In this document: piece by piece, positions 45,530 through 55,412 of the stretch
How positions within the stretch are numbered: position 1 is the first letter of the stretch
Layout: every line of letters begins with the position of its first letter
Source: Leucobacter sp. CX169
GTDB lineage: Bacteria > Actinomycetota > Actinomycetes > Actinomycetales > Microbacteriaceae
NCBI RefSeq assembly: GCF_017161405.1
Contig: NZ_CP071051.1
Location: 2,480,001 to 2,544,000, forward strand
Direction: 5' to 3'
Length of the DNA: 64,000 nt
Position numbers and translations under genes: made by a program
Notes under the pieces: generated by a model
Seen by the model: the letters and a program-made list of their open reading frames with translations, nothing else
Told to the model about the DNA's origin: nothing
Databases searched by the model: none

Positions 45530-45763
45530 CTAGTCGTTGCTTTCGGGGTAGATGCTGCGGGTTTCGGTCCGCCGGTTCCGCGACGTGAAGAGGTCCGACA
45601 GGTACCACTTGGGTAGGATCTTGGCGACCGCGAGCACGGCGTACATCACGGTGTTGATCGCAACGAACGCGGCGAGCACGGCGAACCAGTCCGATTGCAG
45701 TGTCGACTCGGGCAGCAGAATCCCGGCGTGCACAGCGTCGGTCGCCCAACTCTCGATCATCAT
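45530..45763 (-). CDS. Small membrane protein coupled to glycosyltransferase
   Basis: A 77-residue protein with one clear membrane helix (FAVLAAFVAINTVMYAVLAVAKIL, about residues 27-50) and a polar tail ending SIYPESND. The ATG overlaps the stop of the glycosyltransferase gene (ATGA), so it is probably cotranslated and may be an accessory subunit. Its TAG stop lies inside the CTAG target of the IS481 element, so the insertion left the coding sequence intact. No family is recognised. Confidence 0.75.
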   Translation of the reverse strand: MMIESWATDAVHAGILLPESTLQSDWFAVLAAFVAINTVMYAVLAVAKILPKWYLSDLFTSRNRRTETRSIYPESND

Positions 45764-47244
45764 GCGTTCCCCTCGCGCTCAGACTCCGCGGCCCGCTCGG
45801 CGCTCCTGTCTGGCCCCGCGCCTTCCGCCTCACTCTCGGACGCGACCCCGTTCCCCCAGGCCGCCTTACGCCCCAGGCTGATCTCGAGCACTCCGGTGAC
45901 GTACACCACGTTTAGGAACATATCGAAGAAGAGCTCGGGAAAGAGCGCCAGGGCGAGGAGCCGGGCCCGCGGGCCCCCTGCCCACACCGTCACGACGCGC
46001 TCGAGCAAGAAGAGCGAGCCGACCCCGATCCAGAACGGGAACCAGATCCAGTGGTCGAGCGAGAGGAACGTGACGATGAGGAGAAGGAAGAAGGAGCTAA
46101 GCGCGATCACGCTGTATCCGATTCCGAGCTGTTGGGCCCAGTACCGGAACGTGTGCGGGGTGAGTCGGTAGCTGCCCAGGTTCTCGAGCGCTCCACGCTG
46201 CCACCGCAGGCGCTGCACCCAGAGTTCGCGCCAGGTCGGCATGAGCTCCGTCACGACCTGGCACTTCTCGGGCGAGATCATCAGCCCGCCGAGCGACTTG
46301 ATCGCGAGCGTGAGCTCGTTGTCCTCCGTGAGCGCCATGGTGTCGTAGACGTCGCCGGGCCTGCCGGGAAGACCTTTACCCCGCTCGCCCGCCACAGTGC
46401 GCATTGCCGTGGCCCGAAAGACGGACGCCGTCCCCGTCAACACGAAGACGCGGCCTCGGCGTCGAGCGATCTCGCGCCGATACCGCAGGTACTCGTTGCG
46501 CTGGAACTGCCCGATGAGGCCGTGCCCCTCCTCCCCGACGAACAATCCCCCGACCGCCATGAGCGCGCGGTCGCTCGTGAAGCGCTGCGTCGCGGCAGTG
46601 AGGAAGCCCGGGTCCAGCACAGTATCGGCGTCGACGACCATTACCAGGTCGTTGGGGCCCATGCCCGGCAGCAGCGTCTGCAGCGCCTGGTTCAGTGCGC
46701 CCGCCTTCTTCTCTCGGTTGCCGACCGTCGCGAACACCTCCGCGCCGTGGGCTCGGGCGACACCAGCGGTGTTGTCGTTGCAGTTGTCGGCGACCACAAT
46801 GATGCGCGCCGGCAGCTCCTCCTGTGCGAGCACCGCGCTCAGCGCCGCAGCGATGATCGCCTCCTCGTTGTGCGCCGGCATCAGCACGGTCACCGTAATC
46901 GGGCCGGAGAAGACGCCGCGGGTCTGCTCCATGATGACCTTTGGGGCGAGCGGTGTGCTGACCGGGTTGCTCGAGCGCCGCGAGCGAACGGCCACGCTGC
47001 GTTCGAGGAGCGCGATGCTCGCCGCGAAAAATAGCGCGAGCGCGATGGCTGAGATCACGACCTGCGGGTCGGGCGCGGTCGTGCTGTAGAAGATCTGCCA
47101 AATCCCAAAGATTGCTCGGGTCGCAGGCTCTGAAATCGGCAACGGCTCGTCGATCGCGAGCGTGAAGAAGAGCAGCGCAGCGGCGCCGCCTGCGACCAGG
47201 AGCACCCCCACCCCCGCGAGGCGTTCAAATCCACGACCCGTCAT
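45760..47244 (-). CDS. Membrane family-2 glycosyltransferase (PgaC/BcsA-like)
   Basis: A 494-residue processive-type glycosyltransferase. Two N-terminal membrane helices (about 8-30 and 60-80) precede the GT2 domain: PAHNEEAIIAAALSAV, VVDADTVLD (DxD), TEDNEL (catalytic Asp) and QRLRWQRGALENL (Q/RxxRW). Two to three membrane helices follow. Such enzymes make beta-linked polysaccharides such as poly-N-acetylglucosamine or cellulose-like chains at the membrane. The product is not assignable. TAGGAT lies six bases before the ATG, suggesting leaderless transcription. Confidence 0.9.
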   Translation of the reverse strand: MTGRGFERLAGVGVLLVAGGAAALLFFTLAIDEPLPISEPATRAIFGIWQIFYSTTAPDPQVVISAIALALFFAASIALLERSVAVRSRRSSNPVSTPLAPKVIMEQTRGVFSGPITVTVLMPAHNEEAIIAAALSAVLAQEELPARIIVVADNCNDNTAGVARAHGAEVFATVGNREKKAGALNQALQTLLPGMGPNDLVMVVDADTVLDPGFLTAATQRFTSDRALMAVGGLFVGEEGHGLIGQFQRNEYLRYRREIARRRGRVFVLTGTASVFRATAMRTVAGERGKGLPGRPGDVYDTMALTEDNELTLAIKSLGGLMISPEKCQVVTELMPTWRELWVQRLRWQRGALENLGSYRLTPHTFRYWAQQLGIGYSVIALSSFFLLLIVTFLSLDHWIWFPFWIGVGSLFLLERVVTVWAGGPRARLLALALFPELFFDMFLNVVYVTGVLEISLGRKAAWGNGVASESEAEGAGPDRSAERAAESEREGNA

Positions 47245-47250
47245 AGAAAA

Positions 47251-47256
47251 ATCCTA
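47251..47256 (-). promoter_or_regulatory. -10 element of a leaderless promoter
   Basis: On the minus strand TAGGAT stands six bases before the glycosyltransferase ATG with no ribosome binding site between. Confidence 0.5.
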
Positions 47257-47325
47257 GCGATGATTGCGCCAGAGCGGAGCGTCAGTTCTGGATCTCGTAC
47301 ACCGGCCTAAGCTCCGGCATACGAA

Positions 47326-47361
47326 AAGCGGGGCAGCGGCCCGAAGGCCACTACCCCGCTT
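47326..47361 (-). terminator. Terminator of groEL
   Basis: Stem AAGCGGGG...CCCCGCTT with an inner GGCC/GGCC arm, followed on the minus strand by TTTTCG. Confidence 0.8.
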
Positions 47362-47375
47362 ATGCGCAGGTTGGA

Positions 47376-49019
<1,644 letters not shown>

Positions 49020-49031
49020 TTACGAGTGGAA

Positions 49032-49058
49032 TTAGCACTCGAGAGATCGGAGTGCTAA
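49032..49058. promoter_or_regulatory. CIRCE element
   Basis: TTAGCACTC-N9-GAGTGCTAA, a perfect match to the HrcA operator consensus, 37 bases upstream of groEL. Confidence 0.95.
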
Positions 49059-49117
49059 CCACAATCTTGGCACTCGCACCCTGAGAGTGCAAGCGCAAGG
49101 AGGAGGTCCGGCGCCGC

Positions 49118-49771
49118 CTACTCGGCGGGCTGCTCTTCGGCAGGCGTCTCTTCCGCCGGCGCGGCGGGCGTATCGCTCGGCATCTCGACGGCGCCGGGGC
49201 CGCGGTAGTCGCTGCCCAGCAACACGATGAGCCGCGCGCCGTAACTCGCGTAGTCCGGCTGCAGGTAGTACGAAGCGCCACCGAGCTGCTCGCCGAGGCC
49301 CTTGGCGAATGCCTCGTCTTTCGGATCAACGTAGAAGATCGCAGAGATCGTCACGTCCCGCTGATCGGCGACACCAGCAAAAATCACGTCACCCAGCGCG
49401 CCGGTCCGGATCGCCTGATCGACGTTGTCTTCGAGTCCGTCCGCCGGGCTGCCATTCAGGATCGCGATCGTCGCGGCGGGGTCGATCTCGCCGACCACCT
49501 GCACGGGCGCCGGCTTCTTGGTCTCCTCGACCGCGCCGGGCAACTGCACGTTGCCTGGCCCGATCACGATGAAGACAATACCCAGGGTGGCGAGCACCGC
49601 GGCAGTGAGCAGCACCATGAGCGCGCGCAGCCAGAACGACCCCGCCCGCTCGGGCGAACGGTGCACCCCGACACGGTGGCTGCGCTCGACCAGGTCATAG
49701 CGATCCTGCGGGGCGCGCGTGCTTGCCGCACGGGCCTCACCGCTGGATTCAGCGCTCTGCTTCTGCGCCAC
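49118..49771 (-). CDS. LytR C-terminal domain membrane protein
   Basis: A 217-residue protein: a ~45-residue polar cytosolic N-terminus, one membrane helix (LRALMVLLTAAVLATLGIVFIVIG), and an extracytoplasmic LytR_C domain (IAILNGSPADGLEDNVDQAI, SYYLQPDYASYGARLIVLLG) with a Pro/Glu-rich tail. LytR_C domains accompany envelope-assembly proteins but their role is unclear. I start at the GTG at 49771, seven bases after GGAGG. The groEL promoter lies beyond its 3' end. Confidence 0.82.
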   Translation of the reverse strand: MAQKQSAESSGEARAASTRAPQDRYDLVERSHRVGVHRSPERAGSFWLRALMVLLTAAVLATLGIVFIVIGPGNVQLPGAVEETKKPAPVQVVGEIDPAATIAILNGSPADGLEDNVDQAIRTGALGDVIFAGVADQRDVTISAIFYVDPKDEAFAKGLGEQLGGASYYLQPDYASYGARLIVLLGSDYRGPGAVEMPSDTPAAPAEETPAEEQPAE

Positions 49772-49830
49772 GCGCGTACCTCCGGATGATTGCACTCCCA
49801 CTCAGGCACTCGCCCGAGACCGTTCCCACC

Positions 49831-50970
49831 TTACTCGGCAGAACTCTGCTTCCCTGGCAGCGAATCGGGAGCGTACAGCGCGCGCGCCAGCCCATCGAGC
49901 ACATCGGGAATGCGGGTGCCTCCCGCGAACAAGGCAGTGTCGTCCACGTCAATGATCCTGCGATTCTTGCCAGCGGTCGTCAACGCGACGCTCGGCACGC
50001 CCTCGAGCAGCCCGTCAACGCCGCCCGCGCTCTCGAGACCCTCGGTCATCACAACAATCACGTCGGGGTCGATCGCGATGAGTGCCTCGTCGGTCATGGG
50101 CTTCATGCCAGTCCAACCGATTTCCTTTGCGACGTCGACCGCCCCCACCGCCTCGATGACCGAGTCAATTCCGCTGCCCTCACCGAAGAGGTAGTAGATT
50201 CCGGCGGTGCCGCGAATGTACAGGAACGCGACGCGCGGCTTGTCGGCAAGACCTCCCGGCACGAGGGGCTTGATCTCAAGCATCTTGGAAGCGATCGCCG
50301 TTTGAATCTCAGCGACGAGCTGCTCGCCCAGGGCCGGAACGCCGAGGGCGGCGGCGACCTCGCGGGCGGCCGTGTAGGTGCTGTCAAAGTCGTCGGACTT
50401 GGTCACGACCACGACGGGGATGCCCGCGTCGCGCAGCTGCAAGAGCACGTCGATAGGGCCGATCGACCCGTCCGTGATGATGAGCGTCGGCGCGAGTGCG
50501 ATGACGCTCTCGGCGTCGATCGTGTGCCCGGCCTTCGTGACCACGGGCAGATCGGCGGTGCCCTCGGTGCTCGTCGAGGTGTCGCGCCCCACGAGCCGGT
50601 CCCCCAGGCCATAGGCATGCACGAGATCCGCAAGCGTGCCCGTCATGGACAGCGCGAGCACTCGAGACGTGTCGGTGACCTCGATCTCGCGGTCGCCGCC
50701 GCGGTCGCGAGAAACGACCGTCGTGGGCAGATCGGCCTCGGGGTTGTCGGCGATCGGCTGCAGCGTCGGGCCGCCGATCACCGCGGTCGTCGGGCCCTGG
50801 TACGCCCGGGGATCCTCGAGCGGAGTGAGCGTCGACAGCGGCGGCAAGTCGATCGCTGCAGCGGTGTCGGCGGTCGCCTGCGTTGGCCCGGTTTGGCACG
50901 CGGTCAGACCAGCCCCGAGGGCAAGCACGAGAACGAGCGCGGCGGAGCGGGCGATGCGGCGATACGACAT
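49831..50970 (-). CDS. hmuT: Heme/iron ABC transporter substrate-binding lipoprotein (HmuT-like)
   Basis: A 379-residue exported protein. The signal peptide ends in the lipobox LTAC near residue 24. The mature protein is a class III (helical-backbone) binding protein: VLALSMTGTLADLVHAYGLGDRLVGRD, VIALAPTLIITDG, VAFLYIRGTAGIYYLFGEGSGI. This family binds heme or ferric siderophores. Divergent hmuU and hmuV and the nearby HtaA genes argue for heme. The ATG at 50970 has no good ribosome site. An iron box lies 122 bases upstream. Confidence 0.87.
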   Translation of the reverse strand: MSYRRIARSAALVLVLALGAGLTACQTGPTQATADTAAAIDLPPLSTLTPLEDPRAYQGPTTAVIGGPTLQPIADNPEADLPTTVVSRDRGGDREIEVTDTSRVLALSMTGTLADLVHAYGLGDRLVGRDTSTSTEGTADLPVVTKAGHTIDAESVIALAPTLIITDGSIGPIDVLLQLRDAGIPVVVVTKSDDFDSTYTAAREVAAALGVPALGEQLVAEIQTAIASKMLEIKPLVPGGLADKPRVAFLYIRGTAGIYYLFGEGSGIDSVIEAVGAVDVAKEIGWTGMKPMTDEALIAIDPDVIVVMTEGLESAGGVDGLLEGVPSVALTTAGKNRRIIDVDDTALFAGGTRIPDVLDGLARALYAPDSLPGKQSSAE

Positions 50971-51092
50971 AGAGATGGGGCGGCTTTCGATTGGTCGCCG
51001 ATCAATGCAGGATCCGGGGTACTCCCAGACCGCAATGCGCGATCCGGCGACCGCCGTGGACGCCATGCGACGAGCCAAAGTGACTCGAGAAG

Positions 51093-51106
51093 TTAGCCTA
51101 GCCTAA
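51093..51106. promoter_or_regulatory. DtxR/IdeR-type iron box in the hmuT-hmuU divergent interval
   Basis: TTAGCCTAGCCTAA (complement TTAGGCTAGGCTAA) matches the DtxR consensus half-sites TTAGG and GCTAA. It lies between the divergent hmuT and hmuU genes and could control both. Confidence 0.7.
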
Positions 51107-51216
51107 GATGGTGTGGTGACCCCTGGATTCTCGGGGCTCACACAGCTGGCGTGCCCTTAGAGTACAGAGGGCCCCCACGCCCCATTATTTGCCAGGAAGG
51201 CAGCACCCGCCGCGTC

Positions 51217-52284
51217 ATGAAGAGCACCGCCGTCACCGCCCGTTCGCGGCACACCGCCACGGTGATTGCTCTGTTCACTGCGCTCGGCGTCTCACTGCTT
51301 GTCGTCGTCCTGGTGTCGGCCGGCACAGGCCAGCTGGCGATCCCGCCGGATCAGGTCCTCGGCTCAATCCTGCACCGCATCGGAATCACCTGGCTGCCAC
51401 TGCCCGAGCACGCCGCGGGTGACCAGACGCTCTGGGCAATCAGGTTCCCCCGCGTCGCGATGGCGGTACTCGTGGGCGCGGCCCTGTCAGTGTCGGGTCT
51501 GCTCATGCAAGCCGTGTTCGGCAACCCGCTCGCCGAGCCCGGCGTCATCGGCGTCTCGTCCGGCGCTGCCGTGGGCGCAGGTATCTGCATCGTCTTCGGC
51601 CTCACCATTTTCGGCGACTGGACCGTCGCCGTGTTCGCGTTCGGGGCCGGCCTCCTCGCCACGCTGCTCGTGTACTTCATGAGCCGCGCCGACGGCCGCA
51701 CCGAGGTCGTCACCCTCATCCTCACCGGCATCGCCATCAACGCGATCGCGGGCGCCGGCATCGCGCTGCTGACCTTCCTGGGCGATACCCAGTCGCGCGA
51801 GCAGATCGTGTTCTGGCAGCTCGGCAGCCTCGCTGGCAGCCGCTGGGAGCAGGTCCTCGTCGTCGCCCCCGTCGTCGCGATTGGCCTCATCGTGTCGTAC
51901 CTCGTCGCCCGCAAGCTCGATCTGCTTTCGCTGGGTGAGCGCAACGCCCGGCACCTCGGCGTCAATGTCGAGGCGCTCCGGATCGGCGTGATCGTGCTCG
52001 TCTCGCTGCTCGTCGGCGCGGCGGTGGCGTTCGCCGGCATCATCGCGTTCGTCGGCCTCGTGGTGCCGCACCTCATGCGCATGATCCTCGGCCCGGCGCA
52101 CCTGCCGCTCGTCACTGCGAGCGCCCTGGGCGGCGGGCTGCTGCTGTCGCTCGCCGACCTCGCCGCGCGGACGATGGTGCCGATGGCCGACCTGCCGATC
52201 GGCATGCTCACCGCCCTCGTCGGCGGACCATTCTTCTTCTGGCTGCTGCGGCGCACCCGCAAGCGGAGCGGGGGCTGGGGATAA
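51217..52284 (+). CDS. hmuU: Heme/iron ABC transporter permease (FecCD family)
   Basis: A 355-residue membrane protein with about ten hydrophobic segments. FecCD signatures include RFPRVAMAVLVGAALSVSGLLMQ, NPLAEPGVIGVSSGAAVGA and the C-terminal GIIAFVGLVVPHLMRM with LADLAARTM. The start MKSTAV at 51217 lies 16 bases after AGGAAGG, an unusually long spacing, so the exact start is uncertain. It overlaps hmuV by one base (TAATG). It forms the heme importer with HmuT and HmuV. Confidence 0.9.
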   Translation: MKSTAVTARSRHTATVIALFTALGVSLLVVVLVSAGTGQLAIPPDQVLGSILHRIGITWLPLPEHAAGDQTLWAIRFPRVAMAVLVGAALSVSGLLMQAVFGNPLAEPGVIGVSSGAAVGAGICIVFGLTIFGDWTVAVFAFGAGLLATLLVYFMSRADGRTEVVTLILTGIAINAIAGAGIALLTFLGDTQSREQIVFWQLGSLAGSRWEQVLVVAPVVAIGLIVSYLVARKLDLLSLGERNARHLGVNVEALRIGVIVLVSLLVGAAVAFAGIIAFVGLVVPHLMRMILGPAHLPLVTASALGGGLLLSLADLAARTMVPMADLPIGMLTALVGGPFFFWLLRRTRKRSGGWG

Positions 52285-53093
52285 TGGCTCGACACCTCAC
52301 ACTTCCCACACCGGTCCCTGTGGGGACGGCCGCGTTCGAGATGCGCGGCATCACGGTCGCGCGCGGCGGCCGACGCCTGCTCGACTCGGTCTCGCTGTCC
52401 GTGCAGGCCGGCGAAGTGCTCGCCCTGCTCGGCCCCAATGGTGCCGGTAAGTCCACGCTGCTCAACGTGCTCTCGGGCGACCTCGTCGCCGATGCGGGCG
52501 ATGTCGACTTCGCCGGGCAGACCCTCGACTCGTGGTCCCTGATCGATCTCGCCCGCAGACGCAGCGTGCTGTTGCAGGACAACCAGGTCTTGTTCCCCTT
52601 CACGGTGCACCAGGTTGTCGAGATGGGTCGAGCGCCGTGGCGGCGCACCCCCCGTGAGGACGACGACAACTCGGCAATCTCCGAGGCCATCGGGGCCGCC
52701 GACATCGCGCACCTGGGCAACCGCCGTGTGCCGTCGCTCTCGGGCGGCGAGCGGGCGCGCGCCGCGTTCGCCCGCGTGATCGCTGGCCGCACCGGCGTGC
52801 TCTTGCTCGACGAACCGACCGCGGCGCTCGACCTCAAGCATCAGGAGTCCGTGCTGTCGCTCGCCCGCTCGCGTGCAGCTGAGGGCGACGCCGTCATCGT
52901 AGTGCTGCACGACCTGAACCTCGCGGGGGCCTACGCCGACCGCATCGCGCTGTTACGCCAAGGTTCGATTGCGGCGCTCGGCTCGCCCGCCGAGGTGCTG
53001 ACTGCTTCGATCGTGTCAGCGGTGTACGACTCCCCCGTCGAGGTGATCCCGCACCCGGTGACTGGTCGCGGGATCGTACTTCCGCTGAGGTAG
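52284..53093 (+). CDS. hmuV: Heme ABC transporter ATP-binding protein (HmuV-like)
   Basis: A 269-residue ATPase with Walker A GPNGAGKST near residue 50, signature SLSGGERARAAFARVI, Walker B LLLDEPTAALD, and the switch histidine VVLHDLNLAG. The sequence fits the heme/siderophore (FecE/HmuV) group. It is cotranslated with the permease. After it the sequence turns to a run of G-rich TGGGTGG copies with no clear terminator. Confidence 0.92.
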   Translation: MARHLTLPTPVPVGTAAFEMRGITVARGGRRLLDSVSLSVQAGEVLALLGPNGAGKSTLLNVLSGDLVADAGDVDFAGQTLDSWSLIDLARRRSVLLQDNQVLFPFTVHQVVEMGRAPWRRTPREDDDNSAISEAIGAADIAHLGNRRVPSLSGGERARAAFARVIAGRTGVLLLDEPTAALDLKHQESVLSLARSRAAEGDAVIVVLHDLNLAGAYADRIALLRQGSIAALGSPAEVLTASIVSAVYDSPVEVIPHPVTGRGIVLPLR

Positions 53094-53161
53094 TTCTGGG
53101 TGGTGGGGCTGCCCTGGGTGGCGCGGTGCTGGGTGGCCCGGCGTCCCCTGGGCACCCTGAT

Positions 53162-53245
53162 TTTCACTCAATAGTAGATCCGCCTTCAATAGTAGGAATT
53201 CGGCGTTCTCGTGGGGATTCTCGGCTTTTCTACTATTGAGTGAAA
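53162..53245. repeat. 17-base inverted repeat with a third partial copy
   Basis: TTTCACTCAATAGTAGA (53162-53178) and its exact complement (53229-53245) are separated by 50 bases. The loop contains a further direct partial copy TCAATAGTAG (53186-53195). The sequence is AT-richer than its surroundings. It may be an operator array for the gene downstream, an RNA hairpin, or a small mobile remnant. Confidence 0.7.
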
Positions 53246-53317
53246 GTGTTATTGCCCGTTCACACCTGACGCCTTCAAGTGACTCTCCACAATTTCGCTC
53301 CAACGCCACTGCTGATC

Positions 53318-53339
53318 GTCCAGTCCGGGAACACTGGAC
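53318..53339 (+). promoter_or_regulatory. Possible operator directly upstream of the AbiEi/DUF559-like gene
   Basis: GTCCAGT / ACTGGAC, seven-base arms with an 8-base spacer, ending two bases before the ATG. Its place suits autoregulation by the gene product's N-terminal domain. Confidence 0.45.
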
Positions 53340-53341
53340 AA

Positions 53342-54166
53342 ATGTCCGTTCCATCTGAACTGCGAAAGCTCGGCGGCATCGCCCGCACGGCGACGCTTCT
53401 CACGTCGGGATTCACCCGCTACGAGATCGCTCAGGCAGTCGCGCGCTCACTTGTCTTCCGGGTGACTAGAGGTTGGGTTGCCCTGCCCAACACTGATCCA
53501 CTCTTGCTGCTCGCCGCACGACACAGCGTGACGATCTCCTGCATTTCCCGCGCAAAGCGGCTCGGACTCTGGGTGTTCAGCGAAGAGCGGACGCATGTCG
53601 CTTCCCTTCCAAATGGTCCACCACTTCATGACCCCCGCTTGGTCGTCCACCGCCACAGGCCGCTCGTCCCGCGTCACCCTGACCTGCTCGAGGACTCACT
53701 GGTCAACACCCTCGTCCTCGTCACCACCTGCGTGCCGCACGAAGAGGCCGTCGCCATTTGGGATTCTGCCCTGAACAAGAAGCTGACCGATCTTCATTCG
53801 CTCTCCCAGCTGGCGTTGCCTGCCCGCGCCCGAGACGTGTTGAACGACGCGACGCCGCTGGCAGATTCCGGGCTCGAGACCTACCTCCGTCAGCGGCTCG
53901 GCTGGACGAATGTTCCCCTCAAGTTGCAGGTCTGGCTATTCGGGCACCGCGTCGATGCGCTTCTGGGAGAGCGACTCGTCCTCCAGGTCGACGGCGGCTA
54001 CCATGTCGGAGCCCAGCGCGACTCAGACAACCTCCACGACGCCCAACTGCGGCTCCGCGGCTACACCGTGATTCGCATCAGCTACCGCCAGCTGATCCAT
54101 GAGTGGCCGGCAATGCAAGACCTCATCACCAACGCCATCGCGAATGGGCTCCACCGTGCCCACTAA
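53342..54166 (+). CDS. AbiEi-like winged-helix protein fused to DUF559/Vsr-like nuclease domain
   Basis: A 274-residue protein. Residues ~1-45 (LRKLGGIARTATLLTSGFTRYEIAQAVA) resemble the helix-turn-helix of AbiEi-type antitoxins. The middle region (SCISRAKRLGLWV, LVVHRHRPLVPRHPDLLEDSL) is also typical of these proteins. The C-terminal ~100 residues hold the very-short-patch-repair-like PD-(D/E)XK fold (SGLETYLRQRL, VLQVDGGYHVGAQRDSDNLHDAQLRLRGYTVIRIS). Such proteins are common in actinobacterial accessory regions and annotated as DUF559; their function is uncertain. No toxin partner is adjacent. The start at 53342 is the first methionine before the HTH. Confidence 0.78.
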   Translation: MSVPSELRKLGGIARTATLLTSGFTRYEIAQAVARSLVFRVTRGWVALPNTDPLLLLAARHSVTISCISRAKRLGLWVFSEERTHVASLPNGPPLHDPRLVVHRHRPLVPRHPDLLEDSLVNTLVLVTTCVPHEEAVAIWDSALNKKLTDLHSLSQLALPARARDVLNDATPLADSGLETYLRQRLGWTNVPLKLQVWLFGHRVDALLGERLVLQVDGGYHVGAQRDSDNLHDAQLRLRGYTVIRISYRQLIHEWPAMQDLITNAIANGLHRAH

Positions 54167-54527
54167 TACCCGCAGCATCCAGCCGTTCCTCGACAAACAG
54201 TTAGCAGTTGACGTGATCTGGAGCGGAACAATAGATCGGAAATGTCTCAATTAGCTTGTCTCCACTGTCCCGAATGCTTCAGGCAAGACAAGACCGCGCG
54301 AGGAATCTCATACCCTCCGCAGGGGCACAGGAAGATTGAATAACTATTTACAGTTCCGTCATAGATCACCGCAAGTAATTGCAGCAGGACCGATGGTCGA
54401 CGTTAACCTGCCGCATGTCTTTCGATTGGCCCTAAGGATTGGTCAAGTTCGAAGCCTTCTTGAATGAGATGTCGAAGTATGGCGAAAGCACCTCAGGATG
54501 GAATGTGCGCCGGCTCAACTTGCGTCA
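54167..54527. other. Gene-free lower-GC interval
   Basis: About 360 bases with lower GC than most of the window. No ORF with coding character is seen on either strand. It separates two hypothetical genes in an accessory patch. Confidence 0.5.
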
Positions 54528-55091
54528 TTAGAACTGCTGATTGAGTTCCATGGAAACCTGCCGGAAGACCGCAGTCGGGGGCGTCGCGGCGCTCTGGGCA
54601 AGTTCCGCGCGAACCGCATTTGCAAGGGCCGCCATGTCCACAAACTGCGGATTGCTTGCGGCAATGCGTGACAGAGCCCCAGACGCGAATTCAATACTGG
54701 ACATCGCTTCGCCAACCTCTCCGTTAGCCCCCAGCAGAAGTCCGTGATTCAACTGGGCGAATGCAAGCGGCCCGGCCATGTTGGAACCAGAGTCGCGATC
54801 TCGGCTGGCCTTCAGAATCTGAACAGCTCGTGACGATTGCGAAAGGGCCCCTGGCCAGTCTCCAATTGCTACACGCTCCCCAATCATCTGGAGCAGCCGC
54901 GTCACGTTTGACATTTCGACGCGCTGGAGGCTGCCGTGGAGCGAGCCGAAGACGATGCTGCAAAGAATCCAAAGGATTATCGACACGATCAGGGCAATCC
55001 ACTGCCCCTGGAACAGCGAGACTACGCCCCATACAGTGATTCCGATCCACACAAATCCAACGAGGTTTCTTACGACCTTCAACGTATTCAC
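54528..55091 (-). CDS. Membrane-anchored protein with TPR-like helices
   Basis: A 187-residue protein. Two hydrophobic helices at about residues 9-28 and 32-50 (NLVGFVWIGITVWGVVSLF, WIALIVSIILWILCSIVFG) anchor it. The remainder is helical with TPR-like spacing (LLQMIGERVAIGDWPGALSQSSRAVQIL, LAFAQLNHGLLLGANGEVGEA). The GTG at 55091 follows GGAGG by five bases. I do not recognise the family. It lies in the lower-GC patch between the hmu and htaA genes and may have been acquired by transfer. Confidence 0.65.
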   Translation of the reverse strand: MNTLKVVRNLVGFVWIGITVWGVVSLFQGQWIALIVSIILWILCSIVFGSLHGSLQRVEMSNVTRLLQMIGERVAIGDWPGALSQSSRAVQILKASRDRDSGSNMAGPLAFAQLNHGLLLGANGEVGEAMSSIEFASGALSRIAASNPQFVDMAALANAVRAELAQSAATPPTAVFRQVSMELNQQF

Positions 55092-55165
55092 TACTACCTC
55101 CACACTGAGTCTCGGACAGTTTCACCCATCAATTGACCCAGCCTATCGAGAAGGAGGTCAACCCG

Positions 55166-55198
55166 ATGGAATTGCTAGGTACCAACTACGAACCATAG
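55166..55198 (+). CDS. Possible 10-residue leader peptide
   Basis: AAGGAGGT seven bases before an ATG opens a 10-codon frame (MELLGTNYEP). The ribosome site is as strong as any in the window, but the frame is tiny and has no partner structure I can name. It may be chance. Confidence 0.25.
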   Translation: MELLGTNYEP

Positions 55199-55228
55199 AT
55201 CTATCCGACTCGGGCAAGAGGAGTGCAT

Positions 55229-55303
55229 ATGCACAAGCGCACATTCGACAGTTCTGACCGCGTTGCACATTATTGTTCAATAGGGCCACGCTGCATCGCT
55301 TGA
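55229..55303 (+). CDS. Possible 24-residue peptide
   Basis: An ATG after AGAGGAG opens a 24-codon frame (MHKRTFDSSDRVAHYC and eight more residues). It is 30 bases after the possible leader peptide and in the same direction. There is no known family and it is very short. Confidence 0.25.
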   Translation: MHKRTFDSSDRVAHYCSIGPRCIA

Positions 55304-55364
55304 TGAGTATCTAGAGCAGCCATCCTCGTAGTGCGATGCGAGTCAGCAAGGTGGAAACGAACAA

Positions 55365-55400
55365 CGGCGGCGGACGCGATTGCTCGCTCCCGCCGCCGTC
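55365..55400 (-). terminator. Terminator of the downstream HtaA gene
   Basis: Perfect 10-base stem ACGGCGGCGG / CCGCCGCCGT with a 16-base loop, followed on the minus strand by TTGTTCGTTTCC. Confidence 0.75.
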
Positions 55401-55412
55401 AATCGTGAGTGG

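Noticed and set aside
53342-54166. Complete AbiE toxin-antitoxin pair
   Set aside because: No AbiEii-type nucleotidyltransferase toxin is encoded next to it on either strand.
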